Counted from the stretch's first letter, positions 41,749 to 51,706 are shown. The stretch is DNA of 64,000 nucleotides from Roseiarcus sp963742305 (GCA_963742305.1 CAVULN010000023.1:1-64000); one strand, 5' to 3'. Made by a program: numbers and translations. Notes: generated by a model from the sequence alone, not told the origin.

Positions 41749-42792
41749 CTATTGGCCGAACACCTCGTTTGCCTGCGCGCTGACGCGCACGAAGGTGGTG
41801 CGCTTGGGGACCTCCTTGAGGTGGGCGGCGCCGATATAGGTCATCATCGAGCGCACCCCGCCCATGATCTCCCCCATCGTATTGTCCACCGGTCCGCGAT
41901 AGGGCGTCTCGACCGTCTTGCCCTCGGCGGCCCGGTAGTGCGCGACGCCGCCCGAATGCTTCTTCATCGCTGTCTCCGACGACATGCCGTAGAAGGTCAT
42001 GCCGACCGGAACCTTCTCGCCTCCTCGCTCCTCGTAGCGGATTGCCCCGTCGCATTCGTCGTGGCCGGCGAGCATCCCGCCCAGCATCACGAAATCGGCG
42101 CCCGCGCCATAGGCCTTGGCGACGTCGCCGGGGACGGTGCAGCCGCCGTCGGCGCACACCTGGCCTTTGAGGCCGTGCGCGGCGTCGGCGCATTCGATGA
42201 TCGCCGAGAGCTGCGGATAGCCGACGCCGGTCACGCGGCGCGTGGTGCAGACCGAGCCCGGGCCGATGCCGATCTTGACGATATCGGCGCCGGCGAGAAT
42301 CAGCGCCTCCGTCATGTCGCCGGTGACGACGTTGCCGGCCATGATCACCGCGTGCGGAAAATCGTCGCGCACGCGCTTGACCGTCTCGAGGAATTTCTCC
42401 GCATAGCCGTTGGCGACGTCGAGGCAGATGAACCGGATCGGCGCGGCCTTTGCGACCGCGGCGAGCTTCTTGACGTCGGCCGCGGTCGTGCCGAGCGAAT
42501 AGAAGGCGTGCGCGCCATCAGGCGAAGCGAAGAATTCGGCGAGCTTGGGCTCCGGATAGTGCTTGTGCAGCGCGGTCAGCGCCCCGTGCTTGCCAAGCGC
42601 GCGGGCCATCGCCATGGTTCCGGTCACATCCATGTTGGCCGCGACCAGAGGAAAGCCCTTCCATTCCGAGCCGGTGTGCAGGAAGCGGAAGGCGCGATCG
42701 ACGTCGACGGCGCTGCGCGTGTTGAGCGTCGAACGCTTGGGGCGAATGAGGACGTCCTTGAAATCGAGCTTGACGTCGGTTTCGATGCGCAT
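41749..42792 (-). CDS. guaC: GMP reductase
   Basis: The 347-residue TIM-barrel enzyme converts GMP to IMP with NADPH, opposite to GuaB. The catalytic cysteine lies in VKIGIGPGSVCTTRRVTGVG. It lacks the CBS insert that marks IMP dehydrogenase and has the reductase-type words MSSETAMKKHSGGVA and YRGPVDNTMGEIMGGVRSMM. Length equals E. coli GuaC. It is alone on the minus strand, about 5 kb from guaB, so both arms of the IMP/GMP balance are in this window. Confidence 0.93.
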   Translation of the reverse strand: MRIETDVKLDFKDVLIRPKRSTLNTRSAVDVDRAFRFLHTGSEWKGFPLVAANMDVTGTMAMARALGKHGALTALHKHYPEPKLAEFFASPDGAHAFYSLGTTAADVKKLAAVAKAAPIRFICLDVANGYAEKFLETVKRVRDDFPHAVIMAGNVVTGDMTEALILAGADIVKIGIGPGSVCTTRRVTGVGYPQLSAIIECADAAHGLKGQVCADGGCTVPGDVAKAYGAGADFVMLGGMLAGHDECDGAIRYEERGGEKVPVGMTFYGMSSETAMKKHSGGVAHYRAAEGKTVETPYRGPVDNTMGEIMGGVRSMMTYIGAAHLKEVPKRTTFVRVSAQANEVFGQ

Positions 42793-42903
42793 GACGGATC
42801 CAGCATATGTCGGGAAGGCCGCGACTTCTTCGCTAATTTAGTCGTCGCGGACACAAACCTCAACGCGCCCCCTCGGGACGCGAGCGCGACGGGAGATCGA
42901 GCA

Positions 42904-43539
42904 ATGACGGACGAACTGCTTCTCTACACCAACCCGCAGTCGCGCGGCCGGATCGCGCGATGGATGCTGGAAGAGACCGGCCAGCCCTATCGGACCGAAA
43001 TCGTGGAATACGCTGGCATGAAGTCGCCCGGCTACCTGGCGATCAACCCGATGGGCAAAGTTCCCGCCCTGCGCCACGGCGAGACGATCGTGACTGAAGC
43101 GGCGGCGATCTGCGCCTATCTCGCCGACGCCTTTCCCGACGCGGGCCTCGCGCCGCCGCCGGGGTCGCGCGAGCGAGGCCCCTATTACCGCTGGATGTTC
43201 TTCGCCGCAGGACCGCTCGAGGCGGCCACCACCAACAAGGCCCTTGGCGTTGTCGTTCCTATGGAGAGGGCGCGGATGGTCGGCTATGGCGGGAGTCAGG
43301 AAGGAGCGCTTGCCGCTCTCGAGGACCGGCTCGAGCGCGTCGCGTATGTCGCGGGCGAGCGCTTCACCGCCGCAGACGTCTATGTCGGATCGCATATCGG
43401 GTTTGGCCTGATGTTCGGGACGATCGACAAGCGGCCCACATTCGAGCGCTATTGGGGGCTTATCAGCGCCCGCCCGGCCGCTCGGCGGGCGTGGGAGATC
43501 GACGACAGGCTCGCGGCCGAGATGCGAAAGGCGGGCTGA
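42904..43539 (+). CDS. Glutathione S-transferase family protein
   Basis: The 211-residue protein shows the thioredoxin-like N-domain (LLLYTNPQSRGRIARWMLEE, NPMGKVPALRHGE with the cis-proline, VTEAAAICAYLAD binding glutathione) and the helical C-domain (RFTAADVYVGSHIGFGL, with the N-capping box TAADV). Substrate unknown. The SDR gene follows after two bases, so the pair is probably one transcript. Confidence 0.9.
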   Translation: MTDELLLYTNPQSRGRIARWMLEETGQPYRTEIVEYAGMKSPGYLAINPMGKVPALRHGETIVTEAAAICAYLADAFPDAGLAPPPGSRERGPYYRWMFFAAGPLEAATTNKALGVVVPMERARMVGYGGSQEGALAALEDRLERVAYVAGERFTAADVYVGSHIGFGLMFGTIDKRPTFERYWGLISARPAARRAWEIDDRLAAEMRKAG

Positions 43540-43541
43540 AC

Positions 43542-44288
43542 ATGCGACTGAAAGGCAAGGCGGCGCTGGTGACGGGCGCGGGGCAGGGGTTCGGCTTCGG
43601 CATTGCGGAAGCTTTCGTTCGCGAGGGCGCGCGAGTGGCGTGCCTGGATGTGAAGGGCGATGTCGCGGAGGCGGCCGCCAAACGGTTCGGCGCCTCGGCG
43701 ATCGCGCTGACCGCCGACGTTTCGAGCCGCGCCGACGTCGAGCGCGCGGCGCGCGCCGCGATCGATGCGTTCGGGCGCGTCGACATCGTCGTCAACAATG
43801 CCGGCACGACCCATCGCAACAAGCCGCTCATGGAGGTCGAGGAGGCGGAGTTCGACCGCATTTTCGCGGTCAACGTCAAATCGATCCTGCTGACCGCCCA
43901 GGCCTTCGTTCCGCATATGCGCGCCCAGGGCGGGGGCGTGTTCGTCAATGTCGGTTCGACCGCGGCGCTCCGCCCGCGCCCGGGACTCACCGTCTACAAC
44001 GCCTCGAAGGGCGCCGTGCATGTGATGACCAAGTCGATGGCGGTCGAACTCGCGCCCGACAAGATTCGCGTCTGCGCCCTTGCGCCGGTCGCTGGAGAGA
44101 CGCCGCTGCTTGCGATGTTCATGGGCGAGGACACGCCTGAGAAGCGCGCCGCTTTCAAGGCGACCGTGCCGCTCGGCCGGTTTTCCATGCCCCAGGACAT
44201 CGGCGCGGCGGCGCTCTTTCTGGCGAGCGACGAGGCGGCCTTCCTGACCGGGGTGGTGCTGGAGGTCGACGGGGGTCGCTGCATCTGA
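43542..44288 (+). CDS. Short-chain dehydrogenase/reductase
   Basis: KGKAALVTGAGQGFGFGIAE is the NAD(P) motif; VDIVVNNAGTTHRNKPL, VNVGSTAALRPRPGLTVYNA with the Tyr-x3-Lys (YNASK) and the tail TGVVLEVDGGRCI complete the family pattern. VRVC-like IRVCALAPVAGETPLL replaces the usual PG in the substrate loop. The 248 residues are full length. It follows the GST gene closely; the substrate is not predictable. Confidence 0.88.
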   Translation: MRLKGKAALVTGAGQGFGFGIAEAFVREGARVACLDVKGDVAEAAAKRFGASAIALTADVSSRADVERAARAAIDAFGRVDIVVNNAGTTHRNKPLMEVEEAEFDRIFAVNVKSILLTAQAFVPHMRAQGGGVFVNVGSTAALRPRPGLTVYNASKGAVHVMTKSMAVELAPDKIRVCALAPVAGETPLLAMFMGEDTPEKRAAFKATVPLGRFSMPQDIGAAALFLASDEAAFLTGVVLEVDGGRCI

Positions 44289-44519
44289 GCCGTTCACTGA
44301 GCGCCGCCGCGCCCTCGAGGACCGCGACAGGGGGCGGGCGCTTCGACTCCGTCGGCTCTCTCTGGAAGGACGAAGACTCGGCTGTCTTGACAAACGGGCC
44401 ATCCGCGTGCGGTTTGGAGCGATGAATGCAGTCGGTTTGGGGCGGGAGCGTCCTGTGGAGCGGAATGCGCGTGCTCAAGTGATGGCAGCGCAAGTCTTGC
44501 CGCTCCGACGTCGAGGCCG

Positions 44520-46919
44520 TTGAACGACCGTCGGCCGTCCTCGGCCGCAATGGAGGGTGCGCGCGCGCTCGATCGCGGACCCGACATCCGCGGCGAAGCG
44601 GCTCCCGCTCGGCTGCCGAGACCGGCGACAACCAGCGGCGCCTTGCGTCAGGCCGGTCGGGCTGTAGCGGGCTGGTGGACAGACCTGCGAGCCGCCATTT
44701 CGGCGCTGCTGCGCGTCTCGTCGGTGCGCTACTCCCTTCTCGGGTTGGCGGCGGTCGTGGTGCTCATCGCCGCAATGACCCAGATGGCGTCGGTCATTGT
44801 CGACGAATGGTCGCAGCGCGACATCGAGTTGCGCGCCCGGCTGGTGTTCCGATCCATCCACGAGCGCGTCATGGCGGGCCTTGCGGCGAAGGCCGCGGGA
44901 ATTGATCTGCAGCCATTCTTCGAACAGCTCGTGGAGGACGAACGGCTCCAGGCGCTGGCCTTCTGCGATCCTGATGGGGGCATGCTCTACGCGACCAAGG
45001 ACATGCCGAGTTCCGTCCATTGCCCGAAGCCGCCGCTGCCCAAAGTCGACACGTTCAATGTCCTGCACGAGGAGCCGCCGATCGCGGTCGCGCTCTTTCC
45101 GGTGTCGGCGAAAGAGGGCCAGGGCTCGCTGCTGGTCGTGCACGACCTTTCGTTCATCGACCGGCGGGCCCATGAGGCCGAATTCTATATGGCGCTCGCG
45201 CTTATCGGCGTCGCTGCGGGCCTGGGGCTGTTGGCGATCGCGATCGTGCTCGCGTTGCTCAGGGGATGGAACAAGTCGCTGCGCCACGCGATCGCCAATT
45301 TCAATCGCGGTCGCGCCGACTATGGCCCGCGGCAGACGGAAATGCCGATCGGGCGGGACATCGAGGCGATGCTGTCCGAACTCCGGCTCGAACGAAAATA
45401 TGCCGATGGCATTCACGTCGAGTGGTCGCCGAAGACGTTGCATCAGCTTCTCGACCAGGAGCTGCCCGGCGCGCAGGTGGTCGTGGTGTCGAACCGCGAG
45501 CCTTACATACACAACCGCGCCGACGGCCACATCGTAGTGCAAACTCCAGCGAGCGGCCTGGTGGCGGCGCTCGAGCCGGTGATGCGCGCCTGCGGCGGAG
45601 TCTGGGTTGCGCACGGTTCGGGATCCGCGGATCGAGACACGGTCGACGCAAGGCACCGGGTCGCTGTGCCGCCCGACGCTCCGGCCTATGCGCTGCGACG
45701 GGTGTGGATCAGCGACGAGGAACAGGACGGCTACTACTACGGCCTCGCCAACGAGGGCTTATGGCCGCTTTGCCATATCGCCTTTGTGCGGCCGACGTTC
45801 CGCGAGCGGGATTGGGCGTATTATGTCGCGATCAATCAGCGCTTCGCTGACGTCGTCGTCGAGGAGGCGGACCGTGACGACCCCATAGTCCTGGTGCAGG
45901 ACTATCACTTCGCCTTGCTGCCGCGCATGCTTCGACGGCGCCTGCCGCGCGCGACGATCATCGCGTTCTGGCACATTCCCTGGCCGAACCCGGAAACCTT
46001 CGGCATTTGCCCGTGGCGGGAACAGATCATTGACGGGCTTCTCGGCAGCTCGATCCTCGGCTTCCACACCCAGTTCCATTGCAACAACTTCATCGAGGCC
46101 GTCGATCGGTTCATGGAGAGCCGCATCGACCGCGAGCGAAGCTCGGTGACGCTCGGAGGCCACGAGACGCTCGTTCGCCCCTATCCGATCTCGATCGAAT
46201 GGCCGCCGGCGGCGATGGCGCGGCAGGCGCCGGTGGAAGAGTGCCGCGAGGCGGTCAGACGCCGTTTCGGGCTCAGCCCCGATACGAGGATCGCGGTCGG
46301 GATCGAACGCTTCGACTATACCAAGGGCATCGTCGACCGCATGCGGGCGGTCGATGTTCTGCTGCAATCCCACCCAGAGTGGCGCGGCAAGCTCGTGTTC
46401 ATCCAGGCGGCGGCCCCGACCCGCAGCAAGCTCAGCGCGTATCGGGGCCTTCAGGAGGAAGCCGCCCGAGAGGCCGAGGCGATCAACGCCCGATGGGGGG
46501 AGGGCTCATACAAGCCGATCGCCCTTTCCGTCCGTCACCATGAACCGGCCGAAGTGTTCGAGCTTTTCCGGGCGGCGGATCTGTGCATCGTCTCCAGCTT
46601 GCACGACGGCATGAACCTCGTCGCCAAGGAGTTCGTCGCCGCGCGCGACGACGAGCAGGGGGTCCTGATCCTGTCGAGCTTCGCCGGCGCCTCGCGCGAA
46701 TTGTCGGAAGCGCTGATCGTCAATCCCTACGATACCCACGGCATGGCCGAAACGATCGATCTGGCGCTGCGGATGGACGCAGGCGTCCAGCGCGAGCGGA
46801 TGCGGGAGATGCGCGAGCTTGTTCGACAGCGCAACGTCTACCGCTGGGCGGGGCAGATGCTGCTCGACGCCGCTCGCCTGAGGCGACGCGAGAGCATCGG
46901 CGGCGCGGAGGCGGCGTGA
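44520..46919 (+). CDS. Membrane-anchored trehalose-6-phosphate synthase-like glycosyltransferase (GT20)
   Basis: Residues 70-95 (SLLGLAAVVVLIAAMTQMAS) and 222-246 (MALALIGVAAGLGLLAIAIV) are membrane spans enclosing about 130 residues that should face the periplasm. The HAMP-like linker LRHAIANFNRGRADYG follows. From about 320 the GT20 domain runs to the end: VVVVSNREPYIHN, VLVQDYHFALLPRMLRRRLP, IIAFWHIPWPNPETFGICPW, GIERFDYTKGIVDRM and CIVSSLHDGMNLVAKEFVA. The catalytic set of OtsA is present. The first half resembles a sensor-kinase input module, so output could be controlled from outside. No otsB is adjacent. The product could be trehalose-6-phosphate or a related glycoside. Confidence 0.85.
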   Translation: MNDRRPSSAAMEGARALDRGPDIRGEAAPARLPRPATTSGALRQAGRAVAGWWTDLRAAISALLRVSSVRYSLLGLAAVVVLIAAMTQMASVIVDEWSQRDIELRARLVFRSIHERVMAGLAAKAAGIDLQPFFEQLVEDERLQALAFCDPDGGMLYATKDMPSSVHCPKPPLPKVDTFNVLHEEPPIAVALFPVSAKEGQGSLLVVHDLSFIDRRAHEAEFYMALALIGVAAGLGLLAIAIVLALLRGWNKSLRHAIANFNRGRADYGPRQTEMPIGRDIEAMLSELRLERKYADGIHVEWSPKTLHQLLDQELPGAQVVVVSNREPYIHNRADGHIVVQTPASGLVAALEPVMRACGGVWVAHGSGSADRDTVDARHRVAVPPDAPAYALRRVWISDEEQDGYYYGLANEGLWPLCHIAFVRPTFRERDWAYYVAINQRFADVVVEEADRDDPIVLVQDYHFALLPRMLRRRLPRATIIAFWHIPWPNPETFGICPWREQIIDGLLGSSILGFHTQFHCNNFIEAVDRFMESRIDRERSSVTLGGHETLVRPYPISIEWPPAAMARQAPVEECREAVRRRFGLSPDTRIAVGIERFDYTKGIVDRMRAVDVLLQSHPEWRGKLVFIQAAAPTRSKLSAYRGLQEEAAREAEAINARWGEGSYKPIALSVRHHEPAEVFELFRAADLCIVSSLHDGMNLVAKEFVAARDDEQGVLILSSFAGASRELSEALIVNPYDTHGMAETIDLALRMDAGVQRERMREMRELVRQRNVYRWAGQMLLDAARLRRRESIGGAEAA

Positions 46920-47197
46920 GCGTCGCCGTCGAGGCGACGTTGTCGTATTATCGTGAGCCTGCGCAAGCGGCGGGCAATCTCTGTGCGTCGAAGCAGCGTT
47001 CACGATCCGAAGGTCATGCCAAAGCCATCGTATTGAACCCAGTCTGGCGCCGATGCGGCGCACTGTTCTTGTGGCTGGTTGTTAGAGGAATCGATCGCGA
47101 TCCTCACGGCGATTTTCGAAAATCTGGCTCAAGCGCCATCGTATAAGCAAATTCTCCTTCTAGGAATCTGTGCGGGGCGAATCATGAGGAGAACGAA

Positions 47198-47500
47198 ATG
47201 ACTCAGCATGCGCTATACGTCCAGCTCGAGGCCAAGCCCGGCAAGGAGCAGGAGGTCGCGACCTTCCTGTCCAGCGCGAGGAACATGGTCACCGACGAGC
47301 CCGACACGACGGCCTGGTTCGCCATCCGGATGGGACCGAGGATGTTCGGCATCTTCGACGCGTTCGCCAACGAGCGCGGGCGCGACGCCCATCTTCAGGG
47401 CAGGCTCGCCACGCAAATCCGAGCCAAGGCGCCGGACCTGTTTGTCAAGACGCCGGAGATCCAGAGGGTCGAAGTCCTCGCCGACAAACTGCCTCACTGA
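47198..47500 (+). CDS. Antibiotic biosynthesis monooxygenase (ABM) domain protein
   Basis: A 100-residue ferredoxin-like fold protein: YVQLEAKPGKEQEVATFLSS, DTTAWFAIRMGPRMFGIFDA and FANERGRDAHLQGRL give the ABM/YgiN signature. GAGGAGAACGAA precedes the ATG. Members range from quinol monooxygenases to proteins without known catalysis. It stands alone before guaB. Confidence 0.8.
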   Translation: MTQHALYVQLEAKPGKEQEVATFLSSARNMVTDEPDTTAWFAIRMGPRMFGIFDAFANERGRDAHLQGRLATQIRAKAPDLFVKTPEIQRVEVLADKLPH

Positions 47501-47695
47501 CAGGCGCCCCCGACTCGGGCGCCGGGAGAATGAGCGCGGCGGACATTTCCGCCGCGCTTTCTGATTCACAAGCGGCCCGCAGCGAGTCGAACAAGGGAAA
47601 ACTGGCTAGGAACTTCGTCTGGCCCGTGTTAGGCAGCCGCGCCATGCAGCGGATGCGAGTCGTGCGCCGTCCGCCTCTCAATCCAGGAAGGATGC

Positions 47696-49195
47696 ATGGC
47701 GATGGCGGTTGTTGAGCCGGATTCCCTCCCCGAAGGTCTCGCGTTCGACGACGTCCTGCTGCGCCCGGGACTGAGCGCGGTCATGCCGGGCGCGACCAAC
47801 ATCGTGACCCAGCTCACCCGCACGATCCGCCTCAACCTGCCGATCATCTCCGCCGCGATGGACACTGTGACCGAGGCGAAGCTCGCGATCGCCATGGCGG
47901 AAGCGGGCGGGATCGGGGTCATCCACCGCAACCTTTCGCCCGCCGACCAGGCCGAGGAGGTGCGCAAGGTCAAGCGGTTCGAGAGCGGCATGGTCGTCGA
48001 TCCGATCACCATCTTTCCCGATGCGACGCTCGCCGACGCACTCGCGCTCATGCGCCGCGCCTCGATCTCCGGCATCCCGGTGGTCGAGCGGGGCGCGGAC
48101 GGCAAGGGAGCGAAGCTCATCGGCATCCTCACCCATCGCGACGTGCGCTTCGCCGACGATCCGCGCCAGCCGGTGACCGACCTCATGACGCGCAAGGTGG
48201 TGACGGTCGGCGAGGGGGTCGCCCATGACGAGGCGCGAAGGCTCCTGCACGCCCACCGCATCGAGAAGCTGGTGGTGGTCGACGACGCCGGGCGCTGCGT
48301 CGGGCTCATCACCGTCAAGGACATCGAGAAGGCGACCGCCCATCCGAACGCCGCCAAGGACGCCGACGGGCGCCTGCGCGTCGCCGCCGCGACTTCGGTC
48401 GGCGACAAGGGGTTCGAGCGCGCCGAGATGCTGATGGCGGCCGGGGTCGACTGCCTCGTCGTTGACACCGCGCATGGCCATTCGGCCCCGGTCCTCGAGC
48501 AGGTCAAGCGCATTCAGCGCGCGACCAACAAGGTCTCGGTCATCGCCGGCAACGTGGCGACGCGCGAGGGCGCGCAGGCGCTGATCGACGCGGGCGCGGA
48601 CGCGGTCAAGGTCGGCATCGGGCCCGGCTCGATCTGCACCACCCGCATTGTCGCTGGCGTCGGCGTGCCGCAATTGACCGCGATCCTCGAAGCGGCGGAG
48701 GCCGGGCGCGCGGCCTCCGTGCCGGTGATCGCGGACGGCGGCGTCAAATATTCGGGCGACCTCGCCAAGGCGATCGCGGGCGGGGCGGCGAGCGTGATGA
48801 TCGGCTCGCTGCTCGCGGGAACCGACGAGAGCCCCGGAGAAGTGTTCCTCTACCAGGGCCGCTCCTACAAGAGCTACCGCGGCATGGGCTCGCTCGGCGC
48901 GATGGCGCAGGGGTCGGCCGACCGCTATTTCCAGCAGGACGTCAAGGATCAGGTGAAGCTGGTGCCGGAAGGGGTGGAAGGGCAGGCGCCCTACCGCGGC
49001 CCGGTCGGCGCCATCATCCACCAGCTCGCCGGCGGCTTGCGCGCCGCCATGGGCTACGTCGGCGCCGAAACCATCGCCGAGTTCCAGCGCAAGGCGCGCT
49101 TCATGCGGATCACCAGCGCTGGCTTGCGCGAAAGCCATGTCCACGACATCGCCATCACCCGCGAGAGCCCGAACTACCACCCCTCGGGGGCGTAA
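47696..49195 (+). CDS. guaB: IMP dehydrogenase
   Basis: The 499-residue enzyme oxidises IMP to XMP, the first committed step to GMP. TFDDVLLRPG-like AFDDVLLRPGLSAVMPG opens the barrel; a CBS pair is inserted at about 95-215 (ISGIPVVERGADGKGAKLIG, RIEKLVVVDDAGRCVGLITV). The catalytic loop is VGIGPGSICTTRIVAGVG, and the flap is SYRGMGSLGAMAQGSADRYF. AGGAAGG precedes the ATG. In Rhizobiales guaB is commonly linked with rsmB and guaA; here rsmB lies 2.5 kb on and guaA is absent. Confidence 0.96.
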   Translation: MAMAVVEPDSLPEGLAFDDVLLRPGLSAVMPGATNIVTQLTRTIRLNLPIISAAMDTVTEAKLAIAMAEAGGIGVIHRNLSPADQAEEVRKVKRFESGMVVDPITIFPDATLADALALMRRASISGIPVVERGADGKGAKLIGILTHRDVRFADDPRQPVTDLMTRKVVTVGEGVAHDEARRLLHAHRIEKLVVVDDAGRCVGLITVKDIEKATAHPNAAKDADGRLRVAAATSVGDKGFERAEMLMAAGVDCLVVDTAHGHSAPVLEQVKRIQRATNKVSVIAGNVATREGAQALIDAGADAVKVGIGPGSICTTRIVAGVGVPQLTAILEAAEAGRAASVPVIADGGVKYSGDLAKAIAGGAASVMIGSLLAGTDESPGEVFLYQGRSYKSYRGMGSLGAMAQGSADRYFQQDVKDQVKLVPEGVEGQAPYRGPVGAIIHQLAGGLRAAMGYVGAETIAEFQRKARFMRITSAGLRESHVHDIAITRESPNYHPSGA

Positions 49196-49220
49196 GGAAG
49201 ATCGGCGAAAGCAGACGCTC

Positions 49221-49538
49221 TCAGGCGTTGCCGGCGACCTCAGCCGCCTGCAATTCGGCGCGAGGCTGTCGCGTCGCGAGGGCGAGCGAAGTCTTGAGCG
49301 CTTCGAGGTCGGCCGCGTTACGCGGCTCCCAGCCGCAAGGGCAGAAGCTTTCCCCGGTATGGGCTGCGGCGACCTCGAGATAGACGAGGCCGACCGCTGT
49401 CGCCGCGAGGCTCAACGCAGCCATCGGCGGAAGGCGGGTCGACTGCATGACGCCGCAGAAGGCCATCCGGACCGACCGCTTCATCTGGTCGAGCGCTGCG
49501 ATCGTCTCCTCGTCGGTGGAAGCGGCGAATGGCGTCAT
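49221..49538 (-). CDS. Small hypothetical protein with one membrane span
   Basis: The 105-residue protein has a hydrophobic centre (PPMAALSLAATAVGLVYLEV) followed by the unusual SFCPCGWEPRNAADLEAL. The two close cysteines could bind metal or form a disulfide. I recognise no family. Its 3' end faces guaB across 25 bases. Confidence 0.5.
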   Translation of the reverse strand: MTPFAASTDEETIAALDQMKRSVRMAFCGVMQSTRLPPMAALSLAATAVGLVYLEVAAAHTGESFCPCGWEPRNAADLEALKTSLALATRQPRAELQAAEVAGNA

Positions 49539-49789
49539 CGATCACCCTCTCGGCGGTTTGGCGCGTTCTTGAGCGTCCCCTGGGCCGCGTTCTGTCGAGA
49601 GGTAGAGAAACGCCTGCCGTGTCGCAAGCGGACGGCACGCATTTCGCAATTAGAACAATTTCAAGGCCCGGCTTTCTTCAAGCTCCGGCGAAGACGCAGA
49701 CCGCGCGGCACGACGCGGTCCAGCCGGGGCGGCGCAATTGGCCTTTCGATGATAGATTGGCCGTTCTGGAAGAAGGGGGAGGGCCTCAC

Positions 49790-50947
49790 ATGCTGTTCAA
49801 CGCCGACCACGAAGAGCCGCGTCGAACCTTGCAGAAATTCATCGCCGCCGAGATCAACCCTCATGTCGACGAGTGGGAGGCGGCTGGTCAGCTTCCCACG
49901 CACGAACTGTTCAAGAAGCTCGGCGGCCTCGGCTTTCTCGGATTGAACAAGCCGGTCGAGTTCGGCGGCCTGGGCCTCGACTATTCCTACGCCTTGATGA
50001 TGGCGGAGGAACTCGGCGGCGTTCACGGCGGCTCAGTGCCGATGGCGATCGGCGTCCACACCGACATGGCCACGCCCGCGCTCGCCCGATTCGGATCCGA
50101 CGCCTTGCGCCGGGAGTTTCTTGCGCCCGCGATTTCCGGCGACGTCGTCGCCTGCGTCGGCGTCTCCGAGCCGGGCGCCGGCTCCGATGTCGCCGGGATC
50201 AAGACGAACGCGCGGGCCGACGGCGGAGACTACGTCATCGATGGCGGCAAGATGTGGATCACCAATGGCGCCGAGGCCGACTGGATGTGCCTCATCGCCA
50301 ACACCGGCGACGGTCCGAAGCATCGCAACAAGTCGCTGATCTGCGTGCCGATGAAAACCAAGGGGGTCACGGTTGCGCGCAAGCTCGACAAGCTCGGCAT
50401 GCGCGCCTCCGACACCGCGCAGATCTTCTTCGAGGGAGTGCGGGTTCCAAAACGCAACCGCATCGGCGAGGAGGGCAAGGGTTTCGTCTACCAGATGATG
50501 CAATTCCAGGAGGAGCGCCTGTGGGCGGCGGCGGCCTGCCTGAAAGCGCACGAGCGCACGATCGCCGAGACGATCGCCTATGCCCGCGAGCGCAAGGCGT
50601 TCGGCCGCTCGATCCTCGACAATCAGACGGTCCACTTCAGGCTCGCCGAAATGCAGACCGAGATCGAGCTCCTGCGCTCGCTGATCTATCGCGCCGCCGA
50701 GGCGATGATCGAGGGGGCCGACGTGACGCAGCTCGCGACGATGGCCAAGCTCAAGGCGGGCCAGCTGGGGCGCGAAGTGCCGAGCGCGTGCCTCCAATAT
50801 TGGGGCGGCATGGGCTACATGAACGAGACGCCGGTCAGCCGCGCCTTCCGCGACGGGCGCCTCGCCTCGATCGCCGGCGGCGCCGACGAAGTGATGCTGA
50901 CGATCCTGTGCAAGGGCATGGGGACGCTGCCGGGAATGGGGCAGTAG
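49790..50947 (+). CDS. Acyl-CoA dehydrogenase
   Basis: An FAD enzyme of the acyl-CoA dehydrogenase superfamily, 385 residues. Motifs are ACVGVSEPGAGSDVAGIKT (FAD/substrate), GGKMWITNGAEADWMCLIAN, AYARERKAFGRSILDNQTV, CLQYWGGMGYMNETPVSRAF and the FAD-binding RDGRLASIAGGADEVM. The ATG at 49790 follows GGGGGAGGG. Chain-length or branched-chain specificity cannot be told. No partner electron-transfer flavoprotein genes are near. Confidence 0.92.
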   Translation: MLFNADHEEPRRTLQKFIAAEINPHVDEWEAAGQLPTHELFKKLGGLGFLGLNKPVEFGGLGLDYSYALMMAEELGGVHGGSVPMAIGVHTDMATPALARFGSDALRREFLAPAISGDVVACVGVSEPGAGSDVAGIKTNARADGGDYVIDGGKMWITNGAEADWMCLIANTGDGPKHRNKSLICVPMKTKGVTVARKLDKLGMRASDTAQIFFEGVRVPKRNRIGEEGKGFVYQMMQFQEERLWAAAACLKAHERTIAETIAYARERKAFGRSILDNQTVHFRLAEMQTEIELLRSLIYRAAEAMIEGADVTQLATMAKLKAGQLGREVPSACLQYWGGMGYMNETPVSRAFRDGRLASIAGGADEVMLTILCKGMGTLPGMGQ

Positions 50948-51198
50948 CGCGCGGTTTGTCCGGCGCGGGCGGAGGATGCGAGAGGGTCCGCCGCCAGGCG
51001 AGTCTTGGCCATTGATGGCTTCAAGGCGATTTTTGCGCGACATCCCATCGCGTCCTCACAATCTTCGCAGCCCCCGAACCGGCTTTGCGCGGAGGGCCAA
51101 ATTGCGGCAAGAGGAAGCCCATGATTCCCGCAGCCCGCGCCGCTGCTTCGTGAGCGCCGCTCGCCGGACGCCTTCAGGAAGGCCAGCAGGAGACGTCG

Positions 51199-51678
51199 TT
51201 GAAGCTTTCGATCGCCATCGCCGCGGGCGCCCTCGTTCTGTCGTTCGCGCCGCAAGCGGCCGTCGCCGGTCCGGCCGAATACAATCGCGGCTATCACGAT
51301 TGTCTCCATGGCCGATATGACGAGGACAACGACAGCCGCTCCTACCGTCACGGATGCCGCGACGCGCAGGAGGAGCGCGACGGCGACGAGCGGCCGCGCC
51401 ATTGGCGCCGGGATTGGGACCGGCCCGGTCCGCCGCCAGGACCTCCGGGCCCTCCGCCTGTCCCGCGGGCCGGAATTCCGAACCTCGGCGGAATGGACCC
51501 GATAAGGGCCCTGCAGGTCTTGGCTTCCCGCGGCTACAGGAACGTCGGGACCTCGATCGCCGGCGGCGCTGTCGCGCAAATCTACTTCAATCCTCAGACA
51601 GGGGAATGCCTCCAGCTCACCGCCGCGAAAGGGCGGGTCGTCGACGCCCGTCCGAGTGGAGATTCGCGTTGTCGCTGA
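51199..51678 (+). CDS. Secreted Arg/Asp-rich hypothetical protein
   Basis: A clean signal peptide (KLSIAIAAGALVLSFAPQAA then VAG) precedes a charged segment with two cysteines (YNRGYHDCLHGRYDEDND, HGCRDAQEERDGDERPR), a Pro/Gly run and a C-terminal region (IRALQVLASRGYRNVGTSIA, EIYFNP-like AQIYFNPQTGECLQLT). The end resembles PepSY-type or small periplasmic domains, without a firm match. The start is a TTG preceded by CAGGAGACG. The rsmB gene follows after 28 bases. Confidence 0.6.
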   Translation: MKLSIAIAAGALVLSFAPQAAVAGPAEYNRGYHDCLHGRYDEDNDSRSYRHGCRDAQEERDGDERPRHWRRDWDRPGPPPGPPGPPPVPRAGIPNLGGMDPIRALQVLASRGYRNVGTSIAGGAVAQIYFNPQTGECLQLTAAKGRVVDARPSGDSRCR

Positions 51679-51706
51679 AATTGTCTCTCTTGCGGGCGGC
51701 GCCGAA

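Noticed and set aside
49648..49668. TTAGAA-CAA-TTTCAA near the acyl-CoA dehydrogenase gene as an Irr box
   Set aside because: Only one half-site matches; the second arm differs at several positions, unlike the perfect site at 1192.
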